A program made the translations under genes and the position numbers. Positions 15,155-17,889 of a stretch of 17,889 nt of DNA are shown here, piece by piece. This stretch comes from Ornithomonoglobus_A sp034090805 (GTDB lineage Bacteria; Bacillota; Clostridia; UBA1381): contig JAXDRV010000079.1 of assembly GCA_034090805.1 (NCBI GenBank), positions 1-17,889 on the forward strand. The letters run 5' to 3'. Position 1 is the stretch's first letter. Each line of letters starts with the position of its first letter. The notes under the pieces are model-generated. The model was not told the DNA's origin. It worked only from the letters and a program-made list of their open reading frames with translations, and did no database searches.

Positions 15155-15180
15155 ATAGCAAGAAAATTAAAAAATTTACA

Positions 15181-15247
15181 AAAAAGCCTTGACATGAGCA
15201 GCTATTAATGATATAATAGCTACGATATGAGTTAAGGCTCTTTTTTT
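15181..15247. terminator. Bidirectional terminator-like palindrome enclosing the next promoter
   Basis: AGCCTTGAC (15185-15193) pairs with GTTAAGGCT (15231-15239, one G-U). Inside lies AGCTATTA (15200-15207) / TAATAGCT (15214-15221). Seven T follow on the right and six A precede on the left, so the folded RNA would be terminator-like on either strand. RNA reading through from pcrA could end here, while RNA started at the promoter inside it cannot form the hairpin. Confidence 0.6.
15189..15217 (+). promoter_or_regulatory. Promoter of rpmG-secE-nusG (and probably rplKA)
   Basis: Consensus -35 TTGACA (15189-15194), a 17-base spacer, -10 TATAAT (15212-15217) with TG one base before. It is the strongest promoter in the window by sequence, as expected for ribosomal protein genes. 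The -35 lies in the left arm of the surrounding palindrome and the -10 in the inner stem. The leader to rpmG is about 80 bases. Confidence 0.9.
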
Positions 15248-15305
15248 ATGTGTAATTTTTGCATATAACCGATGAAATGAATATTAATTAACGGAGGTGT
15301 ACTAA

Positions 15306-15455
15306 ATGAGAGTAAAGATTACTTTGGCTTGTACCGAATGCAAGCAGAGAAACTACAACACAATGAAGAATAAGAAAAACGATCCTGACAGACTTGAGAT
15401 GAACAAGTATTGCAAGTTTTGCAGAAAGCACACTCTTCACAAGGAAACCAAATAA
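15306..15455 (+). CDS. rpmG: 50S ribosomal protein L33
   Basis: 49 residues, MRVKITLACTECKQRNYNT at the start, the normal length of L33. Two zinc-binding pairs are present (Cys9-x2-Cys12 and Cys36-x2-Cys39), so this is the zinc-containing (C+) form. The ending KHTLHKETK is typical. GGAGGTG lies 7 bases before the ATG. It is followed 11 bases later by secE, the common order in Bacillota (rpmG-secE-nusG). Confidence 0.96.
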   Translation: MRVKITLACTECKQRNYNTMKNKKNDPDRLEMNKYCKFCRKHTLHKETK

Positions 15456-15466
15456 GGAGTAGAAAA

Positions 15467-15688
15467 ATGGCAGATGCAAATGTAAACAAAAAGGCAGGCG
15501 GCAATAAAATTGTCAAGTATTTTAAGGAATGTAAGGCTGAGCTTAAAAAGGTAACATGGCCTGATAAGGAGCAGCTTATCCATAACACAGGTATAATACT
15601 CGTATTTATTGCAATCGTAACCGTGATCCTGTCATTATTAGACGTAGGCTTCGCAAAGCTGTTCCAATTTCTTACCGGCCTGCTTTAA
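15467..15688 (+). CDS. secE: Preprotein translocase subunit SecE
   Basis: 73 residues with a single membrane helix (about 42-70), the short Gram-positive form of SecE. The conserved amphipathic segment with ELKKVTWP just before the helix is diagnostic. It clamps SecY in the translocon. The ATG at 15467 follows AAGGAG, which overlaps the rpmG stop region. An upstream in-frame extension lies inside rpmG and is rejected. It sits between rpmG and nusG as in most bacteria. Confidence 0.95.
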   Translation: MADANVNKKAGGNKIVKYFKECKAELKKVTWPDKEQLIHNTGIILVFIAIVTVILSLLDVGFAKLFQFLTGLL

Positions 15689-15709
15689 GGCGTGGAAAGG
15701 AGAGGTATT

Positions 15710-16234
15710 ATGGCTGAGGAAGCAAGGTGGTATGTGGTTCACACATACTCTGGTTATGAAAACAAGGTAAAGGATAATATCGAAAAGTCTGTTGAAAACA
15801 GAAATCTTTCCAACCTCATAACGGACGTGCGTGTTCCGACCGAGGACGTTATCGAGAAAAAGGGCGATACGGAAAAGATCGTCAAAAGGAAGATTTTTCC
15901 GGGATATGTTATCATCAAGATGATAATGACGGATGAAAGCTGGTTCGTTGTCCGTAACACGAGAGGCGTTACGGGGTTTGTAGGACCGGGTTCAAAGCCT
16001 GTTCCTCTTTCGGACGAGGAGGTTGAGCGCATGGGCGTTGAAACGATACGCATGGCTGCGGTTGACTTCAGCGTAGGCGATGAGGTTTCGATTAAATCAG
16101 GCCCCATGGAAGGCTTTTCGGGAAGAATTACGAATATTGATACGACAACAAGAAAGGTTAATGTTTCGGTATCGATGTTCGGCCGCGAAACACCTGTTGA
16201 GATTGACTACACTCAGGTGGAGCGTGTTGATTAA
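15710..16234 (+). CDS. nusG: Transcription elongation/antitermination factor NusG
   Basis: 174 residues. The N-terminal NGN domain (RWYVVHTYSGYENKVKDNIE; FPGYVIIKM; VRNTRGVTGFVG) binds RNA polymerase. The C-terminal KOW domain (VGDEVSIKSGPMEGFSGRI) binds S10/NusE or Rho. It starts at ATG 15710 with AAAGGAGAGG upstream. A farther in-frame ATG at 15692 would put six extra residues (MERRGI) over the ribosome site and is rejected. The stop is followed by a leader of about 145 bases with three hairpins before rplK. Confidence 0.96.
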   Translation: MAEEARWYVVHTYSGYENKVKDNIEKSVENRNLSNLITDVRVPTEDVIEKKGDTEKIVKRKIFPGYVIIKMIMTDESWFVVRNTRGVTGFVGPGSKPVPLSDEEVERMGVETIRMAAVDFSVGDEVSIKSGPMEGFSGRITNIDTTTRKVNVSVSMFGRETPVEIDYTQVERVD

Positions 16235-16238
16235 GCTG

Positions 16239-16258
16239 ATAATCCCGCAAGGGGTTAT
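16239..16258 (+). other. GCAA-tetraloop hairpin after nusG
   Basis: ATAATCCC pairs with GGGGTTAT (one U-G) around the stable tetraloop GCAA, 5 bases past the nusG stop. No T-run follows. It may be a 3'-end or processing structure between nusG and the rplK leader. Confidence 0.5.
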
Positions 16259-16278
16259 TATATAAGTAAGTATCCCTC

Positions 16279-16335
16279 TGGTAACAGTGGGAGGATTTTC
16301 GCCCGCAAGGGAGAGCAAAATCCGATATTTACCAC
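16279..16335 (+). promoter_or_regulatory. Putative L1-binding mRNA leader of rplK-rplA
   Basis: Inner helix GGATTTT (16293-16299) / AAAATCC (16317-16323), capped by CCC-GCAA-GGG. Outside lies an asymmetric internal loop with GTGGGA on the 5' side and GATAT on the 3' side, then closing pairs (TGGTAA 16279-16284 / TTACCA 16329-16334, or alternatively GTGG/CCAC). L1 represses the rplKA message in many bacteria by binding a structure like its 23S rRNA site with conserved GGGA and GAUA-type loop bases; the match is by eye. A further hairpin TGGCGG/CCGCCA (16339-16355) lies just before the AAGGAGG site of rplK. Confidence 0.55.
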
Positions 16336-16379
16336 ATTTGGCGGATATACCGCCATGAATTTTCAAGGAGGTGGCCATT

Positions 16380-16805
16380 ATGGCACAAAAGGTTGCAGGT
16401 TATATAAAATTACAGATTCCTGCCGGCAAAGCAACTCCGGCTCCCCCCGTCGGCCCCGCACTGGGTCAGCACGGTGTAAACATAATGCAGTTTACAAAGG
16501 AATTTAATGAAAAAACGGCGAAGGACGCAGGACTTATCATTCCTGTTGTTATAACGGTATATGCGGATCGTTCCTTCTCATTCATAACAAAGACACCGCC
16601 CGCAGCAGTTCTTATCAAGAAGGCTTGTAAGATTCAGAGCGGTTCAGGCGTTCCCAACAAGACTAAGGTAGCTACAATCTCAAAGGCAGACCTTCAGGCT
16701 ATTGCGGAGCAGAAGATGCCCGACCTCAATGCAGCTTCGGTAGAGGCAGCTATGAGCATGATTGCCGGCACTTGCCGCAGCATGGGCGTTTTAATAGGTG
16801 ACTAA
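16380..16805 (+). CDS. rplK: 50S ribosomal protein L11
   Basis: 141 residues, exactly the common L11 length. It begins MAQKVAGYIKLQIPAGKATP and contains PPVGPALGQHGVNIMQFTKEFN, the proline-rich signature of the N-terminal domain. It ends with the RNA-binding C-terminal domain (MIAGTCRSMGVLI). L11 forms the GTPase-associated centre with 23S rRNA and L10. The ATG at 16380 is used; an in-frame GTG at 16371 overlaps the AAGGAGG ribosome site (16365-16371) and is rejected. Confidence 0.97.
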   Translation: MAQKVAGYIKLQIPAGKATPAPPVGPALGQHGVNIMQFTKEFNEKTAKDAGLIIPVVITVYADRSFSFITKTPPAAVLIKKACKIQSGSGVPNKTKVATISKADLQAIAEQKMPDLNAASVEAAMSMIAGTCRSMGVLIGD

Positions 16806-16816
16806 TAGTTTAAGAA

Positions 16817-16845
16817 TGGTGGGAGAGTAAAGCTCGTTTGACCAC
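16817..16845 (+). promoter_or_regulatory. Second GTGGGA...ACCAC hairpin, before rplA
   Basis: TGGTGGGAGAG (16817-16827) and CTC-GTTTG-ACCAC (16833-16845) can pair at both ends (GTGG/CCAC and GAG/CTC), leaving GGA and GTTTGA-like bases in an internal loop. The sequence order GTGGGA-stem-GxTTTxACCAC repeats that of the leader at 16287-16335. It ends 2 bases before the rplA ribosome site (GTAAGGAGGA), so binding there could block translation. A second L1 site is inference. Confidence 0.35.
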
Positions 16846-16860
16846 GTAAGGAGGAAGATT

Positions 16861-17553
16861 ATGTTTAGAGGTAAGAAATATCAGGACAGTGCAAAGCTTG
16901 TTGACAGATCAAAGCTTTATGACACTGCCGAGGCTATGGAGCTTGTAACAAAGATTTCCAAGGCAAAGTTTGACGAAACCGTAGAGGCGCACATTAAGCT
17001 GGGTGTTGACTCAAGACACGCAGATCAGCAGGTAAGAGGTGCTATCGTTCTGCCCCACGGTACAGGTAAGAGCGCAAAGGTTCTTGTTTTCGCAAAGGGT
17101 CCCAAGGCTGATGAGGCACAGGCAGCAGGCGCTGACTATGTGGGCGATATGGATATGGTAACAAAAATCCAGAGCGAAAACTGGTTTGATTTTGACGTTG
17201 TTGTTGCAACACCCGACATGATGGGCGTTGTAGGTCGTTTGGGTAAGGTTTTAGGTCCTAAGGGACTTATGCCGTCACCTAAGGCAGGCACTGTAACAAT
17301 GGACGTTACAAAGGCAGTAAACGAGATTAAGGCAGGTAAGATCGAGTACAGACTCGACAAGACAAACATCATTCACTGCCCGATAGGTAAGGTTTCGTTC
17401 GGTGCGGACAAGCTGAAGGACAACTTCAACGCACTTTTGGGCGCAATCATAAAGGCAAAGCCGTCGGCTGCAAAGGGTCAGTACCTGAGAAGCGTTGTTA
17501 TCGCTTCAACAATGGGCCCCGGTATCAAGGTAAACCAGGCTAAGATCGGCTAA
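16861..17553 (+). CDS. rplA: 50S ribosomal protein L1
   Basis: 230 residues, full length. It begins MFRGKKYQDSAKLVDRSKLY; LGVDSRHADQQVRG and the L1 signature around VVVATPDMMGVVGRLGKVLG with LMPSPKAGTVT are present. It ends in TMGPGIKVN. L1 builds the ribosomal stalk that releases deacylated tRNA and is often the translational repressor of its own operon. GGAGGAAG lies before the ATG. It follows rplK by 55 bases and is the last gene of this transcript, with a terminator 20 bases on. Confidence 0.97.
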   Translation: MFRGKKYQDSAKLVDRSKLYDTAEAMELVTKISKAKFDETVEAHIKLGVDSRHADQQVRGAIVLPHGTGKSAKVLVFAKGPKADEAQAAGADYVGDMDMVTKIQSENWFDFDVVVATPDMMGVVGRLGKVLGPKGLMPSPKAGTVTMDVTKAVNEIKAGKIEYRLDKTNIIHCPIGKVSFGADKLKDNFNALLGAIIKAKPSAAKGQYLRSVVIASTMGPGIKVNQAKIG

Positions 17554-17572
17554 TTGAATTTAAGACCTAATT

Positions 17573-17615
17573 AAACCGCTGAATTGGGAATAACTCCTGA
17601 TTCGGTGGTTTTTTT
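17573..17615 (+). terminator. Terminator after rplA
   Basis: A 12-bp stem AAACCGCTGAAT / ATTCGGTGGTTT with two G-U pairs, a loop of 15 bases with possible inner pairing, then a T-run to 17615. It ends the L33-to-L1 transcript and separates it from whatever follows. Confidence 0.85.
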
Positions 17616-17648
17616 GTGTAAAATATTTTGAAATTCTGCAATATATTG

Positions 17649-17677
17649 TTGAAATTCGGCGGGAATGTTGGTATAAT
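17649..17677 (+). promoter_or_regulatory. Promoter of the gene at the window end
   Basis: -35 TTGAAA (17649-17654), a 17-base spacer, -10 TATAAT (17672-17677) with TG one base before. Start near 17684, leaving about 67 bases of leader to ATG 17751. Confidence 0.8.
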
Positions 17678-17750
17678 GTATGTGGAGATAATTAAGGAAA
17701 AAACAGCGGCTGATAAAAAATGTAATACGAACAGGTATTTGGTGGCAGAA

Positions 17751-17889
17751 ATGGATTTTTTGAAGGTGAAATCCCTCGGAGCGGAGAAAAAGGATTTTGT
17801 GCTTCACAGGGAGGATATAGGAGAGCAATATATATTCACGCATTTTCTCACGCCGGTGACGGCACTGCTTAGAGGTGAAAGCGTTGATA
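17751..17889 (+). CDS. 5' end of a probable AraC-family regulator (cut by window)
   Basis: 46 codons are visible, running off the window. The translation KKDFVLHREDIGEQYIFTHF followed by LTPVTALLRGES resembles the N-terminal cupin-like ligand domain of AraC-family regulators, where a 'reD.iFiHFltPv' segment is common; the DNA-binding half would lie outside, so this is tentative. The frame is open back to 17676, but upstream ATG/GTG codons overlap the promoter. GTG 17742 or TTG 17739 are alternative starts; ATG 17751 has GGTGG 5 bases before it. If it is a regulator, it need not be linked to the ribosomal genes. Confidence 0.45.
   Translation, partial: MDFLKVKSLGAEKKDFVLHREDIGEQYIFTHFLTPVTALLRGESVD

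Noticed and set aside
17720..17725. ATG-TAA start-stop pair in the leader of the last gene
   Set aside because: A two-codon frame with no close ribosome site; most likely chance, though a minimal upstream frame cannot be excluded.

Overview
The window looks like chromosomal DNA from a Gram-positive member of the Bacillota, most likely class Clostridia (gut Oscillospiraceae/Lachnospiraceae type). The reasons are moderate-to-low GC, strong AAGGAGG-type ribosome binding sites before nearly every gene, extended -10 promoters, a PcrA-type helicase, and the rpmG-secE-nusG-rplK-rplA order. Genus cannot be told from the sequence.

Layout. (1) 1-365 has no intact gene. It holds a run of strong inverted repeats, one of which recurs at 15109-15154 without a 97-bp double-hairpin insert, plus a possible gene remnant on the minus strand. 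(2) 366-5246, minus strand: a large GH106-like glycoside hydrolase with its own promoter and terminator, then a DeoR-family regulator translationally coupled (GTGA overlap) to an OPA-type major facilitator transporter. (3) 5247-5538: a divergent control region with two good promoters and a 34-bp inverted repeat of GntR-operator type between them. (4) 5539-8219, plus strand: uxuA and uxuB, overlapping by ATGA, for D-fructuronate/D-mannonate catabolism, closed by a strong terminator. Regions 2-4 read as a uronate/plant-glycan use locus: the hydrolase would free sugars, uxuAB would route fructuronate to 2-keto-3-deoxygluconate, and the DeoR/MFS pair would handle another, possibly phosphorylated, substrate.

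(5) 8307-12730, plus strand: a polyamine ABC transporter operon in the order potD, PII-like gene, potA, potB, potC. The PII-like protein lacks the usual modified T-loop tyrosine and matches what is known of the PotN type. PotA carries a Gly-to-Val change in its Walker A motif. (6) 12742-15016: pcrA/uvrD helicase with its own promoter.

(7) 15181-17615: rpmG (L33, 49 aa), secE, nusG, rplK (L11) and rplA (L1). The promoter sits inside a bidirectional terminator-like palindrome. Two hairpins of GTGGGA...ACCAC form, before rplK and before rplA, look like L1 autoregulatory sites. The operon ends in a terminator after rplA rather than continuing to rplJL-rpoBC. (8) 17649-17889: a new promoter and the 5' end of a gene resembling the N-terminal domain of an AraC-family regulator, cut by the window edge.

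No rRNA, tRNA, CRISPR array, transposase or phage gene was seen.
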